Shown: positions 9,356-19,304, counted from the stretch's first letter. The stretch is 64,000 nt of DNA from Vibrio sp. NTOU-M3 (GCF_040869035.1 NZ_CP162101.1:1054001-1118000), one strand, 5' to 3'. Program-made: numbers and translations. Notes: generated from the letters alone by a model not told the origin.

Positions 9356-10393
9356 ATGTATAAGCTTACCGCATTGATAGGGATAGCTTGTTGTGTTTCT
9401 TCACTGGCTTCGGCAACGAATGTTGAGCCTTACATTGTTAATGGCTCGCAAGCCGATGTTGTAAATTTTCCCGCAACGGCCTCACTGTTTTTTGATTCTG
9501 CAGAGTTTGATAATAAATTCTATCCAGACAGTTATTGTGGTGGAACTATATTGGATGATAACCATATTCTAACGGCTGCTCACTGTGTATATGACGATGA
9601 AGCTGCCAGATTGTTTACGGTGGTTGTTCCTCAGTTGCAAAATGAATCCGATTTCCCATCCGCGGGTTACATACAAAGACATCGTGTCAGCCAGATTTTC
9701 TACCCATCCAACTACATTGATTCGAGTGTCGAGCTTTATCCGAATGATATTGCAATTCTCAAGCTGGAAACGAGTCTGAACCTTGGCATTTCGGTGAGTC
9801 GTGCGAGTAATGAAGATTATCGTCATCTAGGGGGAACCTTTACCGCGGTAGGGCATGGCAATACGGTCACTGGGCATGATCTGGATGACAGGTTGTTGCA
9901 GACAAACTTAGATGCTGCTGATAATTCAACTTGCCAAGCTGCTTTTGTTAACGGTGATACGAAGATAACCGATAAGCAGATCTGTTTCTCTGGTGCTTTT
10001 GACAACGATACCAATCTCAGTAACTCAACGTGTAACGGGGACTCGGGAGGGCCAGTATATTGGAGTGATGGTGGTATCCTTTATCAAGTTGGCATTACCA
10101 GTTTTGGTCCAAAAAATTGCGGGACTGGTCCAGTTACCTCCGTGTTTACAGAAATAACTGACTATGCAAGTTGGATCAATCGAGTGCTTAATGGTTCTGA
10201 ATCACCATCCATGACAGCGACGGATGCTGAGCGGCAAGCTCACATCGATCAATATGGAAAAATCACATTCATCTCCGCATCAGAAGCTAATACAACGGTA
10301 TCCTCACAGGAATCAGGTGGCGGTACATTAGGTTGGCTATCACTGTTAGCACTTTTAGGTCTTGTGACACGAAAAGGTCGTTATTCAAGCTGA
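9356..10393 (+). CDS. Secreted S1 (trypsin-like) serine protease with GlyGly-CTERM tail
   Basis: 345 residues. Signal peptide (about 1-20, ends LASA), activation-like IVNGSQ, then the triad His76 (TAAHC), Asp131 (PNDIAIL) and Ser230 (CNGDSGGP). The residue six before the catalytic Ser is Ser224, not the Asp of true trypsins, so cleavage after Lys/Arg is not assured. The C terminus SGGGTLGWLSLLALLGLVTRKGR is a GlyGly-CTERM sorting signal, which in vibrios is processed by rhombosortase after type II secretion. The next gene is a paralogue in tandem. Confidence 0.9.
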   Translation: MYKLTALIGIACCVSSLASATNVEPYIVNGSQADVVNFPATASLFFDSAEFDNKFYPDSYCGGTILDDNHILTAAHCVYDDEAARLFTVVVPQLQNESDFPSAGYIQRHRVSQIFYPSNYIDSSVELYPNDIAILKLETSLNLGISVSRASNEDYRHLGGTFTAVGHGNTVTGHDLDDRLLQTNLDAADNSTCQAAFVNGDTKITDKQICFSGAFDNDTNLSNSTCNGDSGGPVYWSDGGILYQVGITSFGPKNCGTGPVTSVFTEITDYASWINRVLNGSESPSMTATDAERQAHIDQYGKITFISASEANTTVSSQESGGGTLGWLSLLALLGLVTRKGRYSS

Positions 10394-10409
10394 CTTAGCT
10401 CTCACATTT

Positions 10410-10482
10410 GACCCCTTTCCTGCCTGCTTGAGCAGATTAAACTAAACTTAAGTTTAACGACAAGCGTCAGGGAGAAGGGGTC
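10410..10482 (+). promoter_or_regulatory. Hairpin that can hide the ribosome site of the second protease
   Basis: Bases 10410-10422 (GACCCCTTTCCTG) can pair with 10468-10482 (CAGGGAGAAGGGGTC), which holds the Shine-Dalgarno sequence directly before the ATG at 10483. Inside the loop is a second palindrome, TAAACTTAAGTTTA (10443-10456). It could act as a translation switch or double as a weak terminator of the first gene. Confidence 0.55.
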
Positions 10483-11505
10483 ATGAAACGGTGTTTATCT
10501 CTAATTTCGCTTCTACTTTTATCTAATTCTGTCAATGCGTTAGAAGTGGAACCTTATATTGTAAATGGCAATACGGCGAATATTGTTAACTATCCTTCTT
10601 TTGCTAGCCTCTTCTATCGCAATAACTCGGTTTACAGTTCATCCAGCTATTGCGGAGCCACAATGATCAATGCGAATTACGCATTAACAGCGGCACACTG
10701 TATTTATGGTGATAGCAACTTAATGCTTTATACCGTTGTAACCCCGCAACTCGAAGATGAAGAAAACTTCCTTTCTAATCAACAAGCTCGCGCATCTGAA
10801 TTTTATTACCCAGACACTTATGCCGACTCGAGTACAACGCTTTGGCCAGATGATATCGCTATTATTAAAGTAGAAACCCCACTCAGCGTTTCAGATTATT
10901 CCTCGCTATTAAACACCACTACCAATGATGTCTATCCCAGTGGTGGAGACTATAAAGCCATTGGTCATGGACTGGAGAACGGTAACACAGCAGGAGGGAC
11001 GCAACTTCTTGAAACGACGCTGACTTTTGTCAGCAACAGCGCATGTGCTAGTTATTATGGCGCGAACCTTACAAGTTCACAGGTTTGTTTCTCAGGAGCC
11101 GTCTCAAATGGGTATCAGAACTCTACCTGTTCCGGTGATTCTGGCGGGCCAGTGTATTGGTACAACGGTAGTCAATACATACAAATAGGGATCACTAGCT
11201 TTGGACCGACTTTGTGTGGTGACACCAGTGAACCCATCTCATCCGTTTTTACTGAAATCTATGATTATCAAAACTGGATTAATCGCGTTATTACAGGATT
11301 GGAATCACCCAAATACTATGTGCAGACTGTAAATGGCCGACGAACTTTGATAGAAAATTCAAGTGGTAACGCGGTTGAATCCGAAACGGTAACAGAACAA
11401 AGTGGCGGTGGTGGGGGATCTGTAAATTTGTGGTGGTTGTTTGGGCTATTTTTCTGCTTTTTATGGCGAACAAACGAGCAAACTAAGATTTATATAAGAG
11501 GATAA
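10483..11505 (+). CDS. Secreted S1 serine protease with GlyGly-CTERM tail (tandem paralogue)
   Basis: 340 residues, paralogous to the gene just upstream. Signal peptide ending SVNA (about residue 19), IVNGNT, triad His72 (TAAHC), Asp124 (DDIAII) and Ser220 (CSGDSGGP), with Ser214 at the base of the predicted specificity pocket, as in its neighbour. C-terminal SGGGGGSVNLWWLFGLFFCF followed by a basic tail fits GlyGly-CTERM sorting. The strong RBS lies inside the hairpin at 10410-10482. Confidence 0.9.
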   Translation: MKRCLSLISLLLLSNSVNALEVEPYIVNGNTANIVNYPSFASLFYRNNSVYSSSSYCGATMINANYALTAAHCIYGDSNLMLYTVVTPQLEDEENFLSNQQARASEFYYPDTYADSSTTLWPDDIAIIKVETPLSVSDYSSLLNTTTNDVYPSGGDYKAIGHGLENGNTAGGTQLLETTLTFVSNSACASYYGANLTSSQVCFSGAVSNGYQNSTCSGDSGGPVYWYNGSQYIQIGITSFGPTLCGDTSEPISSVFTEIYDYQNWINRVITGLESPKYYVQTVNGRRTLIENSSGNAVESETVTEQSGGGGGSVNLWWLFGLFFCFLWRTNEQTKIYIRG

Positions 11506-11692
11506 ATGCTATAAAATTCGCCAGCTTTGGACAATTGAGTAAAATCTCAAAATTAAGATACAAACTCTAAATAATTGATATAAAATGTATTTCACATTTT
11601 TATTTTGCGTAGCAATTCGCGGGCTATGTTGACTAATCGTATCTAAACGATAGTTTTATGTTACGCATAAAGTTGAGCTGGAGAGTTTTATC

Positions 11693-12361
11693 ATGACAAT
11701 TAACGCGACTCATCATTTAACCCTGTTGTCCGATGTCAGCATGCAGTCAAAGCTGTTTAAAGACTCCTTAGAGAAGGGGATTCAGCTCAGTGTAAATATC
11801 GTATCGGTCACTGAGCTTGCTCAGGCTGAAGATCCAAATTCGATGCTGGCTGATTACATTCTAATTGATTACTACTACCTCGATGATTCTAACTTCGATG
11901 TGTACAATCAAGCTAAAGTGGCAGGTGGTAATACTGCTAAAGAGATTGTAATCAACTGCCCGAAAGACGTGCCTTCTACCAACCTGTTTAAATGGCGTAA
12001 CCTGGTTGGTGTTTTCTACGTGGATGACGATATTTCTCTGCTTCTGAAAGGCATGGAAAAGATCATGCAGGATGAAATGTGGCTATCGCGTAAGGTAGCA
12101 CAGGACTATATTGAACATTTCCGTTGTGCAAATACAGTAACGACATCACAGGTTTACGCAAACTTGACTAAGCGAGAGAAGGAAATCATTCGCTTGCTTG
12201 GTCACGGTGCATCAAACCTTCAGATTGCCGATGAACTGTTTGTGAGCGAAAACACAGTGAAAACGCACCTTCACAATATCTTCAAGAAGATTAATGCGAA
12301 GAACCGTTTACAAGCACTGTTGTGGGCGAACAATAACATTGCACTGGAAGAACGTGTTTAA
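11693..12361 (+). CDS. LuxR-family regulator of the VpsT/CsgD type
   Basis: 222 residues. The N-terminal half is a receiver-like fold without the usual phosphoacceptor set. The C-terminal half is a LuxR HTH (about 157-215, LTKREKEIIRLLGHGASNLQIA ... SENTVKTHLHNIFKK). WLSR at residues 130-133 fits the W[FLM][TS]R motif through which VpsT binds cyclic di-GMP, so control of matrix or surface-behaviour genes is likely by family. The exact orthologue (VpsT, CpsQ, ScrO type) is not decided. Its own terminator follows. Confidence 0.8.
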   Translation: MTINATHHLTLLSDVSMQSKLFKDSLEKGIQLSVNIVSVTELAQAEDPNSMLADYILIDYYYLDDSNFDVYNQAKVAGGNTAKEIVINCPKDVPSTNLFKWRNLVGVFYVDDDISLLLKGMEKIMQDEMWLSRKVAQDYIEHFRCANTVTTSQVYANLTKREKEIIRLLGHGASNLQIADELFVSENTVKTHLHNIFKKINAKNRLQALLWANNNIALEERV

Positions 12362-12364
12362 ATG

Positions 12365-12390
12365 AAAAGGGAGCGCAAGCTCCCTTTTTT
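12365..12390. terminator. Terminator between the LuxR-type gene and nadE
   Basis: Stem AAGGGAGC / GCTCCCTT with loop GCAA and a T run; A run on the other side lets it serve both convergent genes. Confidence 0.9.
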
Positions 12391-12410
12391 GCGACTAACG
12401 GGTTAGCTCT

Positions 12411-13238
12411 CTAGTCGTAAATCGTTGGAATGGGTTGACGCTTATGTTGTGTTGCTTTGTAAATTGCAACCAATCGTTGAGTGACGTCTTCTGAAACAGG
12501 TTTACCTTCTAAGAAGTCATCGATCTGTTCGTAGGTAAGGTTTAGTGCATCTTCGTCTGCTTTTTGCGGATCAAGCTCTTCTAAATCAGCCGTAGGAACT
12601 TTTTTAACGAGTTGCTCGGGAGCACCTAATGTTGCTGCTACTTCGCGGACTTGACGTTTATTTAAACCAAACAGAGGGGCAAGATCGCATGCGCCGTCAC
12701 CAAACTTGGTATAAAAACCCGTGATGTTTTCCGCTGAATGATCAGTGCCTAATACAAGGCCGCCTACATATCCCGCAATTTCATATTGTGCGATCATACG
12801 TGCGCGAGCTTTCACATTCCCTTTCACAAAGTCGATCTTACTTTGGTCTTGCGGTAGAAGGGGAGTATCTGCGAGTGCGACATGAGATGCGGCATGCAAA
12901 CCGTCTACACCTGCCTTGATATTCACAGAGACGGAATGTGTTGGTTGAATGAAACTGAGCGCAAGCTGAGCTTCATCTTCGTCTTTTTGTTCACCATAGG
13001 GTAGGCGAACCGCAATAAACTGATAGCCACCGCCAGTGTCTTCATTCAATTGGTTGATTGCTAACTGAGCTAAGCGACCGCAGGTGGTAGAGTCGACACC
13101 CCCACTGATACCAAGTACTAATGATTTGCAGCCTGCTTGCGTGAGCTTTTGTTTGATAAAGTCAACACGACGAGAAATTTCGAAGTGTGGATCAATTGAA
13201 GGTAATACGCGCATTTCATCGCGGATCTGCTGTTCCAT
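12411..13238 (-). CDS. nadE: Ammonia-dependent NAD synthetase
   Basis: 276 residues, the normal length. It amidates nicotinic acid adenine dinucleotide to NAD with ATP and ammonia. The ATP pyrophosphatase P-loop is SGGVDST (residues 45-51), and [26 protein letters not shown] is intact. The start MEQQIRDEM at 13238 is chosen because AGGAAGGAA precedes it; longer in-frame starts upstream lack such a site. It is divergent from a nadD-like gene, so two NAD-synthesis steps sit back to back. Confidence 0.96.
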   Translation of the reverse strand: MEQQIRDEMRVLPSIDPHFEISRRVDFIKQKLTQAGCKSLVLGISGGVDSTTCGRLAQLAINQLNEDTGGGYQFIAVRLPYGEQKDEDEAQLALSFIQPTHSVSVNIKAGVDGLHAASHVALADTPLLPQDQSKIDFVKGNVKARARMIAQYEIAGYVGGLVLGTDHSAENITGFYTKFGDGACDLAPLFGLNKRQVREVAATLGAPEQLVKKVPTADLEELDPQKADEDALNLTYEQIDDFLEGKPVSEDVTQRLVAIYKATQHKRQPIPTIYD

Positions 13239-13348
13239 GAGATTTCCTTCCTGCAGCATTGTTATTTCAAGATTTGTTGGTGGTATCATACCGTAATGAG
13301 CAGATTAGAAAACTGTGAAGTGGTAAATCAATAATGAAAGGAAATAAA

Positions 13349-13861
13349 ATGCTCAAAATAGCAGTTTTTGGTAGTGCATTTAACCCGCCAAGTTTAGGAC
13401 ATAAAAGCGTGATCGAATCGCTAAGTCACTTTGATCAAATACAACTTATCCCAAGTATCTCACATGCATGGGGTAAAGAAATGTTGGATTATGACAGGCG
13501 TTGTGAACTGGTTGATGCATTCATTGCTGATCTCTCTATGCCACAGGTTGTACTTTCAACGGTTGAAGAAGAGTTGTTTATACCCGGACAGAGCGTGACC
13601 ACCTACGCAGTTTTAGAACGACTACAAAAGAATTTTCCGGATGCTGACATTACTTTTGTCCTTGGGCCAGACAATTTTTTCAGCTTCAGTAAGTTTTACA
13701 AAGCTGAGGAAATCACCAAGCGTTGGAATGTGTTAGCTTGTCCAGAGAGAGTAGCGATACGTAGTACTGATATTCGCCTTGCTTTACACAATGGGGAAGA
13801 TATTTCTCACCTCACTACATTAAATGTTCAACGTATATTGGTCGATTCAAAATATTATTGA
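13349..13861 (+). CDS. Nicotinate-nucleotide adenylyltransferase-like protein (nadD-like)
   Basis: 170 residues of the nucleotidyltransferase fold. GSAFNPPSLGHKSVIE holds the family's HxGH-type signature in the form SLGH, and IRSTDIR near the C terminus is the ISTxxIR type motif. It probably forms nicotinate or nicotinamide adenine dinucleotide. It is shorter than housekeeping NadD (about 213). ATG 13349 is used because AAAGGAAA lies just before it; ATG 13334 is possible. Divergent from nadE, 110 bases apart. Confidence 0.85.
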   Translation: MLKIAVFGSAFNPPSLGHKSVIESLSHFDQIQLIPSISHAWGKEMLDYDRRCELVDAFIADLSMPQVVLSTVEEELFIPGQSVTTYAVLERLQKNFPDADITFVLGPDNFFSFSKFYKAEEITKRWNVLACPERVAIRSTDIRLALHNGEDISHLTTLNVQRILVDSKYY

Positions 13862-13884
13862 TAGATGTGCCTGAAGGGGTATCA

Positions 13885-14370
13885 ATGAATCGGTTTTATA
13901 TCGGCTTAAGTATTTGTTCTGTTTCTCTTCCCTCCTTGAGTTGTGAGTTGTATCAAGTGAATGGTGAACGTGAGTCTGTCATGTTTCATTCCCCAAATGG
14001 TGTGTGCTTTTCGTTACTTGAGGGTGTTGAATACACAGTAGATAAAATCGATTTAATTGCTGAAATTGCTAACGAACAACCTAAACCTGAGACAAGTTAT
14101 TGGTCTGATTGGGTACTGAAGACCGAAACAGATCCGCTGATCACCCAAAGTCTTGCTCATAGCTATTTTGGTATTGGGGTTTGGATGCCATCTCAGTTGG
14201 AAGAACGCTTTAATTCAATGACCACTCAAGAGTGGATTATGAATCATGGGCTGCAGTTCAGCCTAGGATTTGGTGAACGGCGCATTGGAGAACCACGACT
14301 CCGATTAGACTATCGGTGGCATGATAAGCTTGATGGCGACATGATGATGCAGGTGGAATTACCATTTTAA
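13885..14370 (+). CDS. Small exported protein, unknown function
   Basis: 161 residues from the ATG at 13885, which has GAAGGGG upstream. A hydrophobic N terminus (NRFYIGLSICSVSLPSLSC) looks like a signal peptide. The rest is soluble, with VMFHSPNGVCFSLLEGVEYTVD and a C-terminal stretch rich in beta-like alternation (FSLGFGERR ... RLRLDYRWHDKL). I do not recognise a family. It begins 24 bases after the nadD-like gene and may be cotranscribed with it. Confidence 0.6.
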   Translation: MNRFYIGLSICSVSLPSLSCELYQVNGERESVMFHSPNGVCFSLLEGVEYTVDKIDLIAEIANEQPKPETSYWSDWVLKTETDPLITQSLAHSYFGIGVWMPSQLEERFNSMTTQEWIMNHGLQFSLGFGERRIGEPRLRLDYRWHDKLDGDMMMQVELPF

Positions 14371-14380
14371 GTTTTTGTGA

Positions 14381-14444
14381 GCAATATATTGCCAGCGAGG
14401 CAATATATTGCTTAGCTCAATGCAGAGCATTGCCTACCTCGCTG
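14381..14444. repeat. Nested inverted repeats after the exported-protein gene
   Basis: GCAATATATTGC occurs twice (14381-14392 and 14400-14411); each is a palindrome and the two can pair with each other. An outer pair AGCGAGG / CCTCGCT overlaps the second copy. It lacks a T run and its role is unclear; it may be a processing or termination structure. Confidence 0.5.
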
Positions 14445-14530
14445 TGAGTCTCACGATTTCTAACAGAAATTTATGGCGTGAAAATTGAATCATTGCAACG
14501 AATCAATTCGATAGCAGATAGGGACGAACA

Positions 14531-14818
14531 ATGGGTAAAGGTGTTAAGGTTGGTGATATAGGCACAGATCATGATGGCTTTCCGCCAACACCCGTGACGG
14601 CGGGTTCTCCAGACGTAAAGTTCGACTCTGTACCAGCAGCTCGGGTTGGTGATCCTCTTGCACCACATGATAAACCCAAACATCCACCTCATGGCAGAAG
14701 TATCGCATCAGGCTCTGGTACTGTGAAAATCAACGGGAAGGCAGCGGCAATTACGGGTGGAAGTGTCGATTGTGGCGGAGTTACGATTGGTAGCGCCACA
14801 GTTAATGTCGGCTCATAA
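14531..14818 (+). CDS. PAAR-domain protein (type VI secretion spike tip)
   Basis: 95 residues, essentially only a PAAR domain: GDIGTDHDGFPPTPVTAGSPDV, AARVGDPLAPH, KPKHPPHGRSIASGSGTVKINGKAAA, then the C-terminal CGG turn. PAAR proteins cap VgrG and carry effectors in type VI secretion. No effector, VgrG or immunity gene is next to it, so it is an orphan. It has its own terminator. Confidence 0.9.
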   Translation: MGKGVKVGDIGTDHDGFPPTPVTAGSPDVKFDSVPAARVGDPLAPHDKPKHPPHGRSIASGSGTVKINGKAAAITGGSVDCGGVTIGSATVNVGS

Positions 14819-14843
14819 TACTTCAATAAAGTACAACCAATGT

Positions 14844-14867
14844 GGGAGGTATCACCTCCCATTTTTT
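14844..14867 (+). terminator. Rho-independent terminator after the PAAR gene
   Basis: Perfect stem GGGAGGT / ACCTCCC with a 3-base loop followed by ATTTTTTG. Confidence 0.9.
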
Positions 14868-14912
14868 GTTTTTGAATATCAAAATCCTGACATTAATCTA
14901 AAGAGAAACAAG

Positions 14913-14940
14913 TTGTCATTTGGGCCGATTTGTTTAGAAT
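14913..14940 (+). promoter_or_regulatory. Predicted promoter of the thrS operon
   Basis: TTGTCA, 16-base spacer, TAGAAT, about 160 bases before the thrS start. The leader contains a small stem (GGATGT / ACATCC at 14944-14968), which could be part of a ThrS autoregulatory operator like that of E. coli; this last point is inference. Confidence 0.5.
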
Positions 14941-15099
14941 GCTCGGATGTTTGCTGGAAGGTACATCCGTATTTGTGCTGAACAGTAACCGAATTCGTTT
15001 TAAATTTTTACCTTTTAACCTCGTAATTGGTTAAAAAACAAAGATTTACTTTCAATGCATGTGTTGCTTGGTGTGCAACACCACTGTAAAGGAAATATA

Positions 15100-17028
15100 A
15101 TGCCTATTATTACTCTTCCTGACGGCAGTCAGCGTCAATTTGACAACCCAGTTTCTACTCTTGAAGTCGCTCAATCTATCGGTCCGGGTCTTGCGAAAGC
15201 AACCATCGCTGGTCGTGTAAATGGCGATCGTGTTGATGCGTGTGATCTGATTGAACACGATGCAAGCCTTGAAATCATCACAGTGAAAGATGAAGTTGAT
15301 GGCCTTGAAATCGTACGCCACTCATGTGCTCACCTTCTTGGTCATGCGATCAAGCAGCTTTTCCCTGAAGCGAAAATGGCGATTGGTCCTACGATCGACA
15401 ACGGTTTCTACTACGATATCGACTTAGAGCACTCTCTAACGCAAGAAGATCTTGAGAAGATTGAAAAGCGTATGAAAGAGCTTGCGAAGACTAAATACCA
15501 AGTTATCAAGAAAAAGGTTAGCTGGCAGGAAGCACGCGACGCATTTGAAGCGCGCGGTGAAACATACAAGATGGAAATCCTAGACGAGAATGTCGCTCGC
15601 GACGATCGCCCTGGTCTTTACCATCATGAAGAATACATCGATATGTGTCGTGGCCCACACGTACCACATATGGGTTTCTGTCAGCACTTCACGCTACTTA
15701 ATGTAGCGGGTGCTTACTGGCGTGGTAACAGTGACAACAAGATGCTTCAACGTATCTACGGCACAGCATTCCACGACAAGAAAGCGCTGAAAGCGCATCT
15801 AACTCGCCTTGAAGAAGCAGCGAAGCGTGACCACCGTAAAATTGGTAAGCAGCTAGACCTATTCCACATGCAACAAGAAGCACCAGGAATGGTGTTCTGG
15901 CACCATAATGGCTGGTCTATCTTCCGTGACTTAGAAGTATTCGTACGTCAAAAACTGACAGAATACGATTACCAAGAAGTAAAAGGTCCATTAATGATGG
16001 ATCGCGTTCTTTGGGAACGTTCTGGTCACTGGGACAAATACGCAGATGCGATGTTCACAACGTCTTCTGAGAACCGTGAATACGCTATCAAGCCAATGAA
16101 CTGTCCGGGTCACGTACAGATCTTCAACCAAGGTCTAAAATCGTACCGTGACCTACCGCTACGTATGGCTGAATTCGGTTCATGTCACCGTAACGAGCCA
16201 TCAGGTGCACTACACGGCATTATGCGTGTACGTGGCTTTACACAAGATGATGCACACATCTTCTGTACTGAGAGCCAAATCCAAGATGAAGTAACGGGCT
16301 GTATCAAGATGGTTTACGATACATACCAAACTTTTGGCTTCTCTAACATCGTAGTGAAACTGTCTACGCGTCCTGAAAAGCGTGTAGGTTCCGACGAAAT
16401 CTGGGATCAATCTGAAGAAGCATTAAAGCTGTCTTTGGAATCGATGGATATTCCATACGAGATCCAAGAGGGCGAAGGTGCGTTTTACGGTCCTAAGATT
16501 GAATTCACGCTATACGACTGTTTAGACCGTGCATGGCAATGTGGTACTGTTCAGCTAGACTTTAACCTTCCGGGGCGTCTAGGTGCTACTTACGTAGATG
16601 AGAATAACGAACGCCAAGTGCCAGTGATGATTCACCGTGCAATCTTAGGTTCACTAGAGCGTTTCATCGGAATTCTGATCGAAGAATACTACGGCTTCTT
16701 CCCAACTTGGTTGTCGCCAGAGCAGGCGGTAATCATGAATATTACTGACAAGCAATCAGATTATGTTCAGGAAGTGGCACAAAAACTACAAAAATGTGGA
16801 ATTAGAGCTAAAGCGGACTTGAGAAATGAGAAGATTGGCTTTAAAATCCGCGAACATACTTTGAAGCGTGTACCGTATATGCTTGTTTGTGGCGACCAAG
16901 AGATGGAAGCAGGCGAAATTGCAGTACGTACTCGTAAAGGCAAAGATCTCGGCAAGTTTAAAGTGGATGACTTTATTTCATACATCCAAGACGAGATCGC
17001 TAGCCGTAAGCTCAATCTGGAGGAATAA
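15100..17028 (+). CDS. thrS: Threonyl-tRNA synthetase
   Basis: 642 residues, the same length as in E. coli. TGS domain first ([18 protein letters not shown]), then the editing domain with [16 protein letters not shown], then the class II catalytic core ([63 protein letters not shown]) and the anticodon-binding end. ATG 15100 has AAAGGA upstream. First gene of the thrS-infC-rpmI-rplT operon; infC starts three bases after its stop. Confidence 0.98.
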   Translation: MPIITLPDGSQRQFDNPVSTLEVAQSIGPGLAKATIAGRVNGDRVDACDLIEHDASLEIITVKDEVDGLEIVRHSCAHLLGHAIKQLFPEAKMAIGPTIDNGFYYDIDLEHSLTQEDLEKIEKRMKELAKTKYQVIKKKVSWQEARDAFEARGETYKMEILDENVARDDRPGLYHHEEYIDMCRGPHVPHMGFCQHFTLLNVAGAYWRGNSDNKMLQRIYGTAFHDKKALKAHLTRLEEAAKRDHRKIGKQLDLFHMQQEAPGMVFWHHNGWSIFRDLEVFVRQKLTEYDYQEVKGPLMMDRVLWERSGHWDKYADAMFTTSSENREYAIKPMNCPGHVQIFNQGLKSYRDLPLRMAEFGSCHRNEPSGALHGIMRVRGFTQDDAHIFCTESQIQDEVTGCIKMVYDTYQTFGFSNIVVKLSTRPEKRVGSDEIWDQSEEALKLSLESMDIPYEIQEGEGAFYGPKIEFTLYDCLDRAWQCGTVQLDFNLPGRLGATYVDENNERQVPVMIHRAILGSLERFIGILIEEYYGFFPTWLSPEQAVIMNITDKQSDYVQEVAQKLQKCGIRAKADLRNEKIGFKIREHTLKRVPYMLVCGDQEMEAGEIAVRTRKGKDLGKFKVDDFISYIQDEIASRKLNLEE

Positions 17029-17031
17029 GCT

Positions 17032-17583
17032 ATTAAAGGCGGAAGACGCGGCCAACAACCGGCCAAGCAAAATGCTCATCGTTTAAACGGTGAAATTCGT
17101 GGCGTTCGTGAAGTTCGTTTAACAGGCGCAGACGGTGAATCAGTTGGTGTTGTATCAATCCAAGAAGCAGTAGCAGCAGCTGAAGAAGCGGGTATGGATC
17201 TGGTAGAAATCAGTCCAAACGCTGAGCCACCAGTATGCCGTGTGATGGACTACGGTAAATTCCTCTTTGAGAAGAGCAAAGCTGCTAAAGAGCAGAAGAA
17301 GAAGCAAAAGCAGATCCAGATTAAGGAAGTAAAATTCCGTCCTGGAACTGATATTGGAGACTATCAGGTAAAACTACGCAACCTGACGCGTTTCCTTGAA
17401 GAAGGCAACAAAGTGAAGGTAACAATTCGCTTCCGTGGCCGAGAAATGGCACACCAAGACATCGGTGTTGACGTTCTAAATCGTCTTAAGGAAGACACTG
17501 TTGATTTAGCAGTAGTGGAATCTTTCCCTAAGAAGATCGAAGGTCGCCAGATGATCATGGTTCTTGCCCCTAAAAAGAAGTAA
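17032..17583 (+). CDS. infC: Translation initiation factor IF-3 (ATT start)
   Basis: 183 residues starting at ATT 17032, with GGAGG at 17019-17023 inside the end of thrS. The frame begins [23 protein letters not shown], the normal IF-3 N terminus, and no ATG is in frame until residue 55. A rare AUU start is a known feature of infC and lets IF-3 repress its own translation. Both IF-3 domains are complete, ending [10 protein letters not shown]. Confidence 0.97.
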   Translation: MKGGRRGQQPAKQNAHRLNGEIRGVREVRLTGADGESVGVVSIQEAVAAAEEAGMDLVEISPNAEPPVCRVMDYGKFLFEKSKAAKEQKKKQKQIQIKEVKFRPGTDIGDYQVKLRNLTRFLEEGNKVKVTIRFRGREMAHQDIGVDVLNRLKEDTVDLAVVESFPKKIEGRQMIMVLAPKKK

Positions 17584-17687
17584 TTAACGGCTTTGCAAGT
17601 AATGAAACTCAGCTGCCGTAAGGTGGCTGGGTTTGTTCGCCCTAATTACTATTGTTAATACAACTCAACAATGCGGAGTTATTCATC

Positions 17688-17882
17688 ATGCCTAAGATGA
17701 AAACCAACAAAGGTGCTGCTAAGCGTTTTAAGAAAACTGCTGGTGGTATTAAGTTTAAGCACGCTACTAAACGTCACATCCTGACTAAGCGTACTACTAA
17801 GAACAAGCGTCAGCTACGTCCAAATGCAATCCTTCCTAAGTGTGAAGTGGCTGCAGTTGCTCGTATGCTACCATACGCATAA
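17688..17882 (+). CDS. rpmI: Ribosomal protein bL35
   Basis: 64 residues, very basic, [20 protein letters not shown] at the N terminus and the usual ending. ATG 17688 has CGGAGTT upstream. The 104-base gap after infC is where L20 binds the mRNA in E. coli to repress rpmI-rplT; I see hairpin potential but not a clear pseudoknot by eye. Confidence 0.97.
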   Translation: MPKMKTNKGAAKRFKKTAGGIKFKHATKRHILTKRTTKNKRQLRPNAILPKCEVAAVARMLPYA

Positions 17883-17923
17883 TTCTTTTTAGTTTATTAA
17901 TCGTTTAGTTTAGGAGAAGCATA

Positions 17924-18277
17924 ATGCCTCGCGTAAAACGTGGTGTACAAGCTCGTGCACGTCATAAGAAAGTTCTAAAACAAGCTAAAGGTTACTACGG
18001 AGCACGTTCACGTGTTTACCGCGTAGCTTTCCAAGCAGTTACTAAAGCTGGTCAATACGCTTACCGTGACCGTCGCAACAAGAAACGTCAATTCCGTCAA
18101 CTATGGATTGCACGTATCAACGCTGCATCTCGTCAAAATGGTCTATCTTACAGCCGTTTCATCAACGGTCTTAAGAAAGCATCTATCGAGATCGACCGTA
18201 AGATCCTTGCTGACATCGCGGTATTCGACAAAGCTGCATTCGCAGTTCTAGTTGAAAAAGCGAAAGCTGCTCTTTAA
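17924..18277 (+). CDS. rplT: Ribosomal protein bL20
   Basis: 117 residues, full length ([20 protein letters not shown] at the start). It binds 23S rRNA and in E. coli represses its own operon. AGGAGAAGC precedes the ATG. Last gene of the operon; the terminator follows and then the convergent integron integrase. Confidence 0.98.
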   Translation: MPRVKRGVQARARHKKVLKQAKGYYGARSRVYRVAFQAVTKAGQYAYRDRRNKKRQFRQLWIARINAASRQNGLSYSRFINGLKKASIEIDRKILADIAVFDKAAFAVLVEKAKAAL

Positions 18278-18302
18278 TTAGAGTTAGTTATTAGGATTAA
18301 GG

Positions 18303-18329
18303 AAAGGAGAGCTTCGGCTCTCCTTTTTT
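18303..18329. terminator. Terminator of the thrS-rplT operon
   Basis: Stem AAAGGAGAGC / GCTCTCCTTT with a TTCG loop and a T run; A-rich on the other side, so it may also end intIA, which converges on it. Confidence 0.92.
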
Positions 18330-18333
18330 GTCT

Positions 18334-19296
18334 TTATAAATTAGAAAGAGGACTAGTTACCCCACTCGCACCACGCTCTAAGACATGAGTGTAAATTTGG
18401 GTAGTTTTTACATCACTATGGCCCAACTGCTCTTGGACAGTCCTAATATCAGCGCCTGACTCTAGAAGATGAGTAGCAAAGCTATGGCGTAATGTATGGC
18501 ACGACACATTTTTTTCTATCTCAGCGTTACGAGCTGCCGCTTTGACAGAGCGCTGTAGCACTGCTTCATTAATGTGCTGTCTGCGTTCAAGATTTGATTC
18601 AGGATCAATGCTCGTTCTAGATGATGGGAAAATATAGTGCCAACCAAATTCAAATTCGCATCCTGGATATTTTCTTCGAAGTGATTCTTTTACCCAGGTT
18701 CCACCATAACCTTTTGAGTTCATATCTTTATCGTAGTATCTTCTCGCAAGTGCTTCATGTTCTTTTAGCATAGGATTAAGTTCTTTCGCTAGCGTGACCG
18801 TTCTGTTCTTACCGCCTTTCCCTTGCCATATTCGTATTGCACCATAGTGATAATCTATATCATGTACCCGTAGCCTTACACATTCCATTAAACGTAGGCC
18901 TGAGCCATATAGCAGCATTATTTGTAGTTTGTATTTCGGATTAATATGTAGAACAAAACGCCGCATTTCCTCTTTAGTAAGAACTACTGGTAATTTTCGG
19001 TCTACTAATGATTTTTGGAATTTTAGCTCTGTATTTAGAGGTGTTCTAAAGTATTCGCGATATAAAAAATGAATTGCATTTAGCGCTAAAGATTGCGTTT
19101 TGGCTGCAACTTTACCATTCATTGCAAGGTGAGATAGAAATTTCTCAACATCTTTATCTCCAAGCTTCGAAGGATGAGTCATATGATGAAATACGATATA
19201 CTTCTGTATCCATATAAGATATGCATCAATAGTGCGTGGAGAGTAATGGCGTGTATGCATGTATTCTTTCACATTCAATAGGAACTGACTTTTCAT
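18334..19296 (-). CDS. intIA: Integron integrase IntIA (tyrosine recombinase)
   Basis: 320 residues, the length of V. cholerae IntIA. Catalytic residues are Arg135 (GSGLRLMECVRLR), His267 and Arg270 (CHTLRHSF), His293 (LGHSDVKTTQ) and Tyr302 (IYTHV). The extra IntI-specific segment that binds folded attC is present at about 195-225 (GYGGTWVKESLRRKYPGCEF). It recombines attI with single-stranded attC to capture and shuffle the cassettes to its right. Divergent from the cassette array, with a LexA-like box just upstream of its start. Confidence 0.97.
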   Translation of the reverse strand: MKSQFLLNVKEYMHTRHYSPRTIDAYLIWIQKYIVFHHMTHPSKLGDKDVEKFLSHLAMNGKVAAKTQSLALNAIHFLYREYFRTPLNTELKFQKSLVDRKLPVVLTKEEMRRFVLHINPKYKLQIMLLYGSGLRLMECVRLRVHDIDYHYGAIRIWQGKGGKNRTVTLAKELNPMLKEHEALARRYYDKDMNSKGYGGTWVKESLRRKYPGCEFEFGWHYIFPSSRTSIDPESNLERRQHINEAVLQRSVKAAARNAEIEKNVSCHTLRHSFATHLLESGADIRTVQEQLGHSDVKTTQIYTHVLERGASGVTSPLSNL

Positions 19297-19304
19297 ATAA
19301 ATAC

